Source: Craterostigma plantagineum
Taxonomy: Eukaryota; Streptophyta; Magnoliopsida; Lamiales; Linderniaceae
Reading direction: 5' to 3'
DNA length: 64,000 bases
NCBI GenBank assembly: GCA_027422505.1
Contig: JAPQWV010000727.1
Location: forward strand, 1 to 64,000
The position numbers and the translations under genes were made by a program. Shown here one piece after another: positions 47,401 to 58,949 of the stretch. The notes under the pieces were generated by a model that had not been told where the DNA came from, searched no databases, and saw only the letters and a program-made list of their open reading frames with translations. The number at the start of each line of letters is the position of its first letter. Position 1 is the first letter of the stretch.

Positions 47401-49545
47401 AGATGTTCACCCCCAATTCGCAGGTATTTTCTACATGGATATGAGTATTTATTTCCTGGAATTAAGTACTTTAGACCTTGATTTAGGTATTTTATATTGA
47501 ACTCAAGTACTCGACCATAAACGAAAGTGAGGAGGCTAGAAAACCAATTTTGTGGTATTGATGAGGATGAATGTTCTTATTATGTAGAATGGTTGATAAA
47601 ACTAACCATTTCAGTCTTACATGTTCTCCCCCAATTCGCATGTATTTTCTACATGGATATGAGTATTTATTTCCTGGAGTTAAGTACTTTAGACCTTGAC
47701 TCAGGTATTTTATTATTGAATTCAAGTACTCGACCGTAAAGGAAAGTGAGGTGGCTAGAAAACTAATTTGTGGTGTTGAAGAGGATCAATGTTCATGTAG
47801 AATGCTTGATAAAACCAACCATTTCAGTCTTAGATGTTCACCCCCAATTCGCAGGTATTTTCTACATGGATATGAGTATTTATTTCCTGGAATTAAGTAC
47901 TTTAGACCTTGATTTAGGTATTTTGTATTGAACTCAAGTACTCGACCATAAACGAAAGTGGGGTGGCTAGAAAACCAATTTTGTGGTGTTGATGAGGATG
48001 AATATTCATATTATGTAGAATGCTTCATAAAACCAACCATTTGAGTCTTAGATGTTCTCCCCCAATTCGCATGTATTTTCTACATGGATATGAGTATTTA
48101 TTTCCTGGGGTTAAGTAGTTTAGACCTTGACTTAGGTATTTTATTACTGAATTCAATTACTCGACCGTAAAGGAAAGTGAGGTGGCTAGAAAACTAATTT
48201 TGTGGTTTTGATGAGGATCAATGTTCCTATTATGTAGAATGCTTGATAAAACCAACCATTTCACTCTTAAATGTTTTCCCCCAATTCGAAGGTATTTTCT
48301 ACATGAATATGAGTAATTATTTTCTGAAATTAAGTACTTTGGACCTTGATTTAGGTATTTTATTATTGAATTCAAGTACTCGACCGTAAACGAAAGTGAG
48401 GCGGCTAGAAAACTAATTTTCTGGTGTTGACGAGGATCAATGTTCCTATTATGTAGAATGCTTGATAAAACCTACCATGTGAGTCTTAGATGTTCTCCCC
48501 CACTTCGCAGGTATTTTCTACATGAATATGAGTATTTATTTCCTGAAATTAAGTACTTTACACCTTAATTTATGTATTTTATTATTGAATTCAAGTACTA
48601 GACCGTAAACGAAAGTTAGGTAGCTAGAAAAATGATTTTGTGGTGTTGGGACCAATGTTCTTATCATGTAGAATGCTTGATAAAACCAACCATTTCACTC
48701 TTAAATGTTTTCCCCCAATTCGAAGGTATTTTCTACATGAATATGAGTACTTATTTCCCGTAATTAAGTACTTTAGACCTTGATTTAGGTATTTTATTAT
48801 TGTATTCAAGTACTCGACCGTAAACGAAAGTGAGGTGGCTAGAAAATAATTTTGTGGTGTTGATGAGGATCAATGTTCTTATTATGTAGAATGCTTGATA
48901 AAACCAACCATTTCAGTCTTAGATGTTCTCCCCCACTTCGCAGGTATTTTCTACATGAATATGTGTATTTTTTCCTATAGTTAAGTATTTTACACCCTGA
49001 CATAGGTATATTTTATTATTGAATTCAAGTACTCGGCCGTAACGAAAGTTACGTGGCTAGAAAACTAATTTTGTGGTGTTACTGAGGATCAATATTATTT
49101 CAGTCTTAGATGTTCACCCCCAATTCGCAGGTATTTTCTACATGGATATGAGTATTTATTTCCTGGAATTAAGTACTTTAGACCTTGATTTAGGTATTTT
49201 ATATTGAACTCAAGTACTCGACCATAAACGAAAGTGAGGAGGCTAGAAAACCAATTTTGTGGTATTGATGAGGATGAATGTTCTTATTATGTAGAATGGT
49301 TGATAAAACTAACCATTTCAGTCTTACATGTTCTCCCCCAATTCGCATGTATTTTCTACATGGATATGAGTATTTATTTCCTGGAGTTAAGTACTTTAGA
49401 CCTTGACTCAGGTATTTTATTATTGAATTCAAGTACTCGACCGTAAAGGAAAGTGAGGTGGCTAGAAAACTAATTTGTGGTGTTGAAGAGGATCAATGTT
49501 CATGTAGAATGCTTGATAAAACCAACCATTTCAGTCTTAGATGTT
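44425..49545. repeat. 1,707-bp higher-order unit, three near-identical copies
   Basis: Copies run at about 44,425-46,130, 46,131-47,837 and 47,838-49,545. Matching segments begin at 45211/46917/48624 and 45786/47492/49199, so the offsets are 1,706 and 1,707 bp (about eight monomers). Private variants shared by all three include GTGTTGGGACCAATG, ACTAGACCGTAAACG, TCGGCCGTAACGAAAGTTACG and GACTCAGG. Only a few single-base differences are visible between copies (for example CTGACAG versus CTGACAT, and CTGAATTC versus CCGAATTC). This is much closer than monomer-to-monomer identity and indicates recent unequal exchange. Confidence 0.93.
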
Positions 49546-52500
49546 CTCCCCCAATTCGCAGGTATTTTCTACATGGATATGAGTAGTTATTTCCTGGAGT
49601 TAAGTACTTTAGACCTTGATTTAGGTATTTATTATTGAACTCAAGTACTCGACCGTAAACGAAAGTGAGATGGCTAGAAAACTAATTTTGTGGTGTTTAT
49701 GAGGATCGATGTTCTTATTATGTAGAATACTTGATAAAACCAACCATTTCAGTCTTAGATGTTCTCCTCCAATTCGCAGGTATTTTCTACATGAATATGA
49801 GTAATTATTTTCTGAAATTAAGTACTTTGGACCTTGATTTAGGTATTTTATTATTGAAGTCAAGTACTCGACCGTAAACGAAAGTGAGGTGGCTAGAAAA
49901 CTAATTTTCTGGTGTTGATGAGGATCAGTGTTCCTATTATGTAGAATGCTTGATAAAACCTACCATGGCAGTCTTAGATGTTCTCCCCCACTTCGCAGGT
50001 ATTTTACATGAACATGAGTATTTATTTCCTGAAATTAAGTACTTTACACCTTAATTTATGTATTTTATTATTGAATTCAAGTACTCGACCGTAAACGAAA
50101 GTTAGGAAGCTAGAAAAATGATTTTGTGGTGTTGATGAGGACCAATGTTCTTATTATGTAGAATGCTTGATAAAACCAACCATTTCACTCTTAAATGTTT
50201 TCCCCAATTCGAAGGTATTTTCTACATGAATATGAGTACTTATTTCCCGTAATTAAGTACTTTAGACCTTGATTTAGGTATTTTATTATTGTATTCAAGT
50301 ACTCGACCGTAAACGAAAGTGAGGTGGCTAGAAAATAATTTTGTGGTGTTGATGAGGATCAATGTTCTTATTATGTAGAATGCTTGATAAAACCAACCAT
50401 ATCAGTCTTAGATGTTCTCCCCCACTTCGCAGGTATTTTCTACATGAATATGAGTATTTTTTCCTATAGTTAAGTATTTTACACCCTGATATAGGTATAT
50501 TTTATTATTGAATTCAAGTACTCGACCGTAAACGAAAGTGACGTGGCTAGAAAACTAATTTTGTGGTGTTACTGAGGATCAATATTATTTCAGTCTTAGA
50601 TGTTCAGCCCCAATTCGCAGGTATTTTCTACATGGATATGAGTATTTATTTCCTGGAATTAAGTACTTTAGACCTTGATTTAGGTATTTTATATTGAACT
50701 CAAGTACTCGACCATAAACGAAAGTGAGGAGGCTAGAAAACCAATTTTCATGTGTTGATGAGGATGAATGTTCTTTTTATGTAGAATGGTTGATAAAACT
50801 AACCATTTCAGTCTTACATGTTCTTCCCCAATTCGCATGTATTTTCTACATGGATATGAGTATTTATTTCCTGGAGTTAAGTACTTTAGACCTTGACTTA
50901 GGTATTTTATTATTGAATTCAAGTACTCGACCGTAAATCAAAGTGAGGTGGCTAGAAAACTAATTTTGTGGTGTTGAAGAGGATCAATGTTCATGTAGAA
51001 TGCTTGATAAAACCAACCATTTCAGTCTTAGATGTTCTCCCCCAATTCGCAGGTATTTTCTACATGGATATGAGTAGTTATTTCCTGTAGTTAAGTAATT
51101 TAGACCTTGATTTAGGTATTTTATAATTGAATTCAAGTACTCGGCCGTAAATGAAAGTGAGATGGCTAGAAAACTAATTTTGTGGTGTTTATGAGGATCG
51201 ATGTTCTTATTATGTAGAATACTTGATAAAACCAACCATTTCAGTCTTAGATGTTCTCCTCCAATTCGCAGGTATTTTCTACATGAATATGAGTAATTAT
51301 TTTCTGAAATTAAGTACTTTGGACCTTGATTTAGGTATTTAATTATTGAATTCAAGTACTCGACCGTTAACGAAAGTGAGGTGGCTAGAAAACTAATTTT
51401 CTGGTGTTGATGAGGATCAATGTTCCTATTATGTAGAATGCTTTATAAAACCTACCATGGCAGTCTTAGATGTTCTCCCCCACTTCGCAGGTATTTTACA
51501 TGAACATGAGTATTTATTTCCTGAAATTAAGTACTTGACACCTTAATTTATGTATTTTATTATTGAATTCAAGTACTCAACCGTAAACGAATGTTAGGTA
51601 GCTAGAAAAATCATTTTGTGGTGTTGATGAGGACCAATGTTCTTATTATGTAGAATGCTTGATAAAACCAACCATTTCACTCTTAAATGTTTCCCCCAAT
51701 TCGAAGGTATTTTCTACATGAATATGAGTACTTATTTCCCGCAATTAAGTACTTTAGACCTTGATTTAGGTATTTTATTATTGTATTCAAGTACTCGACC
51801 GTAAACGAAAGTGAAGTGGCTAGAAAATAATTTTGTGGTGTTGATGAGGATCAATGTTCTTATTATGTAGAATGCTTGATAAAACCAACCATTTCAGTCT
51901 TAGATGTTCTCCCCCACTTCGCAGGTATTTTCTACATGAATATGAGTATTTTTTCCTATAGTTAAGTATTTTGCACCCTGATATAGGTATATTTTATTAT
52001 TGTATTCAAGTACTCGACCGTAAACGAAAGTGACGTGGCTAGAAAACTAATTTTGTGGTGCTACTGAGGATCAATATTATTTCAGTCTTAGATCTTCACC
52101 CCCAATTCGCAGGTATTTTTCTACATGGATATGAGTATTTATTACCTGGAATTAAGTACTTTAGACCTTGATTTAGGTATTTTATATTGAACTCAAGTAC
52201 TCGACCGTAAACGAAAGTGAGGTGGGTAGAAAACCAATTTTGTTGTGTTGATAAGGACAAATGTTCTTATTATGTAGAATGCTTGATAAAACCAACCATT
52301 TCAGTCTTAGATGTTCTCCCCCAATTCGCATGAATTTTCTACATGGATATGAGTATTTATTTCCTGGAGTTAAGTACTTTAGACCTTGGCTTAGGTATTT
52401 TATTATTGAATTCAGGTACTCGACCGTAAAGGAAAGTGAGGTGGCTAGAAAACTAATTTTGTTGTATTGATGAGGATCAATGTTCTTATTATGTAGAATG

Positions 52501-52946
52501 CTTGATAAAACCAACCATGTCAGTCTTAGATGTTCTCCTTCACTTCGCAGGTATTTTTACATGGATATGTGTATTTATTTCCTGAAATTAAGTACTTTAA
52601 ACCTTGATTTAGGTATTTCATTACTGAATTCAAGTACTCGATCGTAAACGAAAGTGAGGTGGCTAGAAAACTAATCTTTAGGTGTTGATGCGGGTCAATG
52701 TTCTTATTATGTAGAATGCTTGATAAAACCAACCATTTCAGTCTTAGATGTTCTCCCCCAATTCGTAGGTATTTTCTACATGAATATGAGTATTTATTTT
52801 CTGAAATTAAGTACTTTAGACATTGATTTAGGTATTTTATTATTGAATTCAAGTTCCTGACCGTGAAGAAAAGTAAGGTGGCTAGAAAAATGATTTTGTG
52901 GTGTTGATGAGGATCAATGTTCTTATTATGTAGAATGCTTGATAAA

Positions 52947-54055
52947 TTTCATGATCCCCGCGAAGGATTGGGATTTGAACCCACCACCAACCTAGAAACT
53001 GATACAGTACTCTCTCTGTACAACATTAAACGTTTTGGGTTAAGCATTGGGCAACTAATGCCCTTCGTAGGATCGAGTGAGGTGACTGAATCAGATGAAC
53101 AGAAACGGAGGAATAAAGAATGGGCTCTAATCGTGTGTGACTACACAGAACTCAATAATAGCTATAAAACTAGAGAGATACCACTCTCTGATGACTACAT
53201 GTCACCATTTGGACCCGAAATTCAGGGAGGCTCTCACGAACAGGCTAAACCTATTTATTCATTTATCTATATTCCAGAGATTATACGCAAAATAGGTGCC
53301 TTGACAGCCTCTCTAGAATCAGAAAGGAAAGCTCACGAAGAAGAGAAAACTATTTTCTTGAGCAAAATTTATACTCTTGAAAACTTTCCTGATGCTTACA
53401 AACCTTCCACCTCCCGTCCTGTTCCAGAATCCTCTACATATAAATGCAAGCAAACTACAAGGAAAATTCCTTTATCTCACACTAACTTTGTATCACATGT
53501 ACCCACAGCAAAATCGTGAGATTTGAGGAAGCGAAGAAGGTTCGGTCTGGCTCAGCAAAGAAGACAAGAGTCCCTGATAAGAAAAAGAGACCAGTCTCAA
53601 ACCTTACTTCTCATGTTTCGAAATCTTTTGCATTTCCAAAAGTGACTTCTTGTAATGTCGCAGAACGTGTTTCGTTATTTCATGCCCAAAATCAAAATTC
53701 TGTCATGTAAGCAATGATGTATATTCCCATCCTCGTGACGGTCATTTCAGCAAAAACGCTTCCACGTCACATAGCACTCGATCTAAGGGCATAACTCCCA
53801 CGCCGTCCAATCATACTATCAAATCTAAAATAAAGAAACACTACCTCTAAGACCAAGCCGAACAAGAAATTAAGTCAAAAACAGATTTGGATTCCGAAAT
53901 CCCAACTGCATCATGTAGGAGATCGTCACGCTTGGATTCTTAAACCAGTTATCCAACAACCTAGCAAAGAATCAAATCTAGCAACGAACAAGTTAGCTTC
54001 TACACCTGCTATCAAGGAAGGGCCCATCTATAAATGGGTGCCTAAACTTACTTGA
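52947..54055 (+). pseudogene. Gag-pol linker remnant
   Basis: Matches the second half of the coiled-coil linker of the 14-kb element: FHDPREGLGFEP against FYDARMGIGLAS, then GQLMPFVGSSE, YTELNNSYKT, a charged segment LESERKAHEEEKTIF and SSTYKCKQTTRK. An open frame runs to 53519, then the frame changes (53516-53710) and decays; KWVPKLT followed by TGA ends it at 54053-54055. The upstream half and gag are absent. The first codons of the apparent open frame at 52917 are satellite, not element. Confidence 0.85.
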
Positions 54056-54067
54056 TTCTTTTTGCAG
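54053..54067 (+). promoter_or_regulatory. Stop, T-rich run and CAG/GT before the protease
   Basis: TGA is followed by TTCTTTTTGCAG and then GTC, in the frame that continues into the protease. The pyrimidine run plus CAG/GT is a good plant 3' splice-site match and corresponds in place to 17788-17799 of the other family. Confidence 0.55.
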
Positions 54068-55850
54068 GTCCGTCATGTGTGGTACTTAGATTCAGGTTGC
54101 TCCTCACACATGACTGGAGACAAAGAGCTGTTGAGCAAGTTTTCTGAAGGATTTCTCGGAAAGGTCTACTTCGGAAACGGTCAATATGCATCCATGCTAG
54201 GAACGGGTTATCTCATCCATGACAGGCTGACCATCAAAGGGGTGTCCTACGTCGAAGGCCTGAGCTACAATTTATTCAGCATCGGACGTTTCTGTGACAA
54301 AGGCTACAAGGTGAACTTCGAGACCAGCAAATGTAGTGTCACAGATAACAATGGAAGAGAGCTACTCACTGGCTATAGGAAAACGAATCTATATTCCATT
54401 GATCTCAAAACTGTTCGATCGACGTGCCTCATCTCCCCAGCCTTTCTACATCAGAACGATCTCTGGCATCAGCGACTTTCCTATCTCAACTTCAAAGACC
54501 TTAACAAACTGCGATCAGAAAGCTTGGCCAAGGGACTTCCCTCGTTCAGATATCACAAAGAGCATCTTTGCTCGGCTTGTGAAATGGGAAAGATAAGGAA
54601 GGCATCTCACCGGACCAAATACATAGCCTCAACTTCCAAACCTCTCGAACTCATTCGTATGGATCTGTGTGGACCGATGCGAACTCAGACCATTAATGGG
54701 CGAAAATATGTGTTGGTTATTGTGGATGGTTTCTCATGCTACACATGGACCAAATTCCTCAGAACCAAGGACGAAACTCCAAGTCTAATCATAGAGTTTA
54801 TCAAAACCTCACAAAACCTCTACCAACTAAGTGTACAAATCATTAGAACTGACAACGGGACAGAATTCAAGAACAAAAAACTCAGTGACTTCTATGCATC
54901 ACTTGGAATCACCCAACAGTTCGCAGCGGCGAAAACGCCTCAACAGAACGGGGTAGTCGAGTGCAAGAACAGAACCTTAGTTGAAGCAACTCATACACTC
55001 CTCATTCACTCTGGACTACCACACTTCTTGTGGGCCGAAGCAATGAACACAGCCAGTTTCACTCAAAACCGTGGCTCCCTTCACAAGAGGTTCAATAGGA
55101 CTCCCTACGAGTTGATAAATCGCAGAGTGTCAGATGTCTCTTTCCTGAGAGTCTTTGGATGCAAGTGCTATGTAGCAAACGATCGTGAAGATAGAGGCAA
55201 ACTCGACCCGAAAGCATTTGAAGGGATTTTGGTGGGATACTCAACAAAAAAGCCTATCGAGTATATCTCAAGGATAAAAGATCTGTTACGGAAAGCATTA
55301 ACGTTACGTTTGATGAAGTAGATCGAGTAGTTTCTGTACAAATCAGTCCAGAACCAGGACTTCTACGAGAGTTGACAAAGGATCAACCAAGCACATCCTC
55401 CACGGGCGAAACTTTAAAATCAAACACTTTGAGCGACATGGAACTCGATCTCTTATTCCAGGATCTCTTCTCTGAGCCGACGCCACCCACTGCTCCAACA
55501 ACTTCTGCAGCACCGGGATGACGACAGTGAATCCCCAACTGATACTGAGATCATCTCCAGCTCATCCACTGAAACTCCTCAGCCCTCGGATTCAAAAATA
55601 GAAATCTCTTCAGGAGAGTCAGTAATACCTCAACCTGGAGAAGAACCGAAACATCAAGCTGATCAGAGTGAAGAAACAATAGACGATACAAATGCAGCTG
55701 GATCATCACAACCTGGTACAAGAAAGTGGACCCGAGCACACTCTAAGTCACAAATAATTGGGGACCCTTCCACTGGTGTAACCACTTGAGCATCAACGAT
55801 AAATGAAAGCCTCTATTCGTGCTTTCTCAGTCAAAAGGAGCCCAGCAAAG
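54062..55850 (+). pseudogene. pol: pol N-terminal part: protease and integrase
   Basis: Protease WYLDSGCSSHMTGD, then GAG-pre-integrase (LWHQRLSYLNF ... HLCSACEMGK; a Tyr stands where the second zinc His is expected), then the integrase core with the D-D-E triad intact (Asp 54662-54664, Asp 54851-54853, Glu 54959-54961) at the same codon spacing as in the other family. The frame is open for 419 codons to 55321. The shift occurs at an A6 run (55246-55251); beyond it the homologous sequence (VTFDEVD, ISPEPGLLRELTK, MELDLLF) continues in another frame with stops at 55519 and 55787. Confidence 0.93.
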
Positions 55851-57237
55851 TGGCGGAAACACTCGCCGACCCAGATTGGATAATCGCAATGCAGGAGGAA
55901 ATCAATCAGTTTGAGAGGTTGAAAGTTTGGAACCTAGTACCTAGACTGGCTGGGAAAACTATCATAGGAACTAAATGGGTGTTTAAGAACAAAAAGGACG
56001 ATCAAGGAGTTGTTATAAGGAATAAAGCAAGAACTTCACAGTCTACCAGATGGATATCAAAACTGCATTCCTCAATGGAATACTAAAAGAAGAATTTTTT
56101 CTATCTCAGCCTGAAGGTTTTGTAAACGAACAACTCCCAGACCACGTCTACAGACTCGATAAAGCTCTCGATGGACTTAAAAAAGCTCCCAGAGCCTGGT
56201 ATGAGGTCCTCTCGGATTTTCTCATCTCCTCTGGTAAGGGAAGATCGATACGACTCTCTTTATCAAGAAAGACGGCTCAGACGTTATGTTAGTGCAGATT
56301 TACGTCGACTACATCATATTTGGGTGGGACGGACTCAAGAATGTGCAGGAACTTTGGGGATCTAATGAAGCAAAATTTTGAAATGAGCATGATGGGCGAG
56401 CTAAGTTTTTTCTTAGGCCTTCAGGTTAAGCAGCTTCACGATGGATTCTTCATCAGTCAATCCAAGTACATTCACGACATACTCAAGAAGTACAACTTGG
56501 ACAACTCAAATGCTGCCATCACTCCCATGTCTACCTCATGCAAACTTGATGCAGATTCATCAGGAAAATCTGTTAACCAGACGATTTATCGAGGCATGAT
56601 AGGATCCTTGCTCTATCTTACGTGACATCATATTCGCCACATGTCTCTGTGCTCGCTTTCAAGCTGATCCAAAGGAGTCTCACATGTCGCTGTCAAGCGG
56701 ATCTTCAAATACCTCAAGGGAACTCCAAATCTAGGTCTATGGTACCCGATGGAGTCAAGCTTCGAACTAGTAGGATACACCGACGCTGATTACGCGGGAT
56801 GCAAGCTGGACAGAAAGAGCACTTCTGGAGCCGCTCAATTTCTCGGGGGTAAACTCGTAAGCTGGTCGTCTCGAAAACAAAATTGTGTCTCAACCTCGAC
56901 AGCAGAGGCATAATATGTCGCTGCTGCGAGTTGTTGCTCACAAATTTTGTGGATGAGAACCCAACTGCGAGACTTTGGCATAACGTTAAATCGTATTCCA
57001 ATTTTTAGTGACTCTAAAAGTGCTATAGCCATAACAAGTAATCCAGTACATCATTCACGCACAAAACATATAGACATTAGATATCACTTTATCAAGGAAC
57101 ATGTGGAACAAGGTACAATCGAAATGCATTTTGTTCACACAGATTTTCAACTTGACGACTTATTCACTAAGGCATTGGATGAAAAGCGATTCCAATTCTT
57201 GGTATTTAGGTTAGGCATGTTGAACCATAAGACATGA
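55800..57237 (+). pseudogene. pol: pol C-terminal part: reverse transcriptase and RNase H
   Basis: RVT_2 and RNase H in at least four frame pieces. LADPDWIIAMQEEINQFERL and GTKWVFKNKKDDQG are present; about 40 codons are then missing near 56030 (between NKAR and the [10 protein letters not shown] motif). [13 protein letters not shown] follows, then a frameshift near 56235. The catalytic box is YVDY (56301-56312), so the second Asp is again lost. Then [14 protein letters not shown], a short deletion near 56625, and RNase H with YTDADYAG, TAEA followed by a stop in place of Tyr (56911-56913), SDSKSAI and HIDIRYHF. The stop is TGA at 57235. Confidence 0.92.
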
Positions 57238-57330
57238 TCGATTGTCCCTACATGAACCTGATATTGTGTAAATAGGTCACTTAATTTTTTCTCTATATGT
57301 TTTCATATGAATGTTAAAAAATTCTACTAT

Positions 57331-57447
57331 CGCATCTAGGGGAGTCTAACAAAAATTTATGCATGGATCTAGGGGGAGTCTTTGAAAATTTTGTACTAAT
57401 CTAGGGGGGAGTCATTGAACACTTCGCACAAATTAAGGGGGAGTTCT
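57331..57447 (+). repeat. Four PPT-like boxes at ~33-bp spacing
   Basis: CTAGGGGAGTCT, CTAGGGGGAGTCT, CTAGGGGGGAGTCA and TTAAGGGGGAGTTC start near 57336, 57369, 57401 and 57433, a near-constant 32-33 bp period. They follow pol directly, as do the PPT-like boxes of the 14-kb element, and resemble the terminal PPT. Confidence 0.8.
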
Positions 57448-58949
57448 TATGATCCTTCGTCAAATTTAATTTCAAATCGCATTGAGGGGTAAACTTATGA
57501 GATAAACATTTCCATAACCTTACAAATTTTATCATCTCTGTATCCTTACAAAATTTTCTCTCGGCGAAACCCAAAAGTTGATCGAAACTGGAATTTACAA
57601 ATATTTAAATCTCTTCTCGGCGAAACTGAAACTCAGCTCAAATTCGATCGAAACTAAACATTCAAGTATTTCAAATCTTTTCTCGGCAAAACTACGTATC
57701 GCCCGAAACTCCTTTAAATGATTTGACAATCGCACGAAACACGTTTCGATCGAAACTGAATTTTAAATCTCTTATAATTTTCTCGGCGAAACTGACTTTC
57801 ACCCGAAACACGTTTCGATCGAAACTGAAATCCTTTTATAGTTAACACCGCGAAACAGAGCATCGCCCGAAACTAAATCAAATCGATCGAAACTCAAAAT
57901 TAACCCTTTGTAATTATTCTTGGCGAAACTGAGCTTCGCCCGAAATCAGTTTCGATCGAAACTCTACTTATCTATATAGCGTTTCGCCCGAAACACTGTT
58001 CTTCTTCATCGATTCTCAAATCACTTTCAAAACCCTCTCTGCAATCGCACACAAATCGTATCACAGTCTCACACAAACTCAGTTTTCACGATTTCTGCAG
58101 CTAAAATTTCACTATTGGTAAGGATAAATGCATTATCTGCAGCTTTTAACTGATATTTTTCTCGTTCTTGCAGGTTGCGCAGATTAGGGTTGAGTGAGTT
58201 CGCGCGAATCGTTCTTCAATCCCGTTTCAATTTAGTTTAAATTTGCCCGAAACTAAACCCCGGATTCAATTTCACATCACAATTGATCGGGCGATACTGT
58301 CAATTTTATTATTCTTTATTTTAAATCGATCGATTCGAGGGTCACTTTCGGCCGAAACTGGATATTCACTGTTTACTGTAATTTGAATCGTTCAATTTAG
58401 ACTTTCGGCTGAAACTACTTTTACAATCCAAACACATTCTTAAATCCCTCTATTCTGTAGTTTCGATCGAAACCACAATCTAATTTGAATCGATCGATTG
58501 CATCTCACTATAGGCCGAAATGGATCTTCTATTTTTACTATGTTTTAAATCGCACACTTAGGACTTCCGACCGAAACTGCATTTTAAGTATAACATGATT
58601 TAAATCACACTATTCCTTATTTTCATCGAAACCAAAGTATATAAACAATATGATTTGAATCGCACGATGCACACTATTGCCCGAAACTCAATCACACTGA
58701 GATTTGGATTGCAACTTGAATTTTGACTGAAACTGATTCACAATGTGATTTACTACGAATCATTTCGCCGATTGACTCAATTTCAATATTTCTTCCTATC
58801 AACGAACTTTACTCACAATGTTTGCAAAATTTCTCAAGTCCTAAAATGTCAACAACATTTTACCTTTACCCGTATTTTACATTACCTTTCCAAGCGTTGT
58901 AATGGTTGCTTCCTACTAATCCCTTGATCTATCTTACAGATATACTAAC
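57448..58949 (+). other. Noncoding spacer with CGATCGAAACT / GCCCGAAACT / GGCGAAACT motifs
   Basis: No gene. Between ~57,545 and 58,740 a degenerate CGAAACT core recurs more than 20 times, preceded by CGAT, GCC or CGG. It takes the place of the GCGAAAATTTT array in the other family but has a different word. An intron-like GGTAAGG...TTCTTGCAG pair lies at 58118-58173, and TCTATCTTACAG (58928-58939) sits just before the ORF3 start. Confidence 0.82.

Larger units (their letters stand above)
36643..52946. repeat. 219-bp satellite, array block 4
   Basis: About 75 monomers, the longest uninterrupted block. Frequent classes are a short form with TTCCTATAGTTAAGTATTTTACACC, one with GTGGTGTTACTGAGGATCAATATT (monomer shortened at that point), and one with GTGTTGAAGAGGATCAATGTTCATGTAG. 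Multi-monomer cassettes are reused in order, giving the nested units listed separately. The block ends abruptly at 52946 (GCTTGATAAA) against the third retroelement. Confidence 0.95.
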
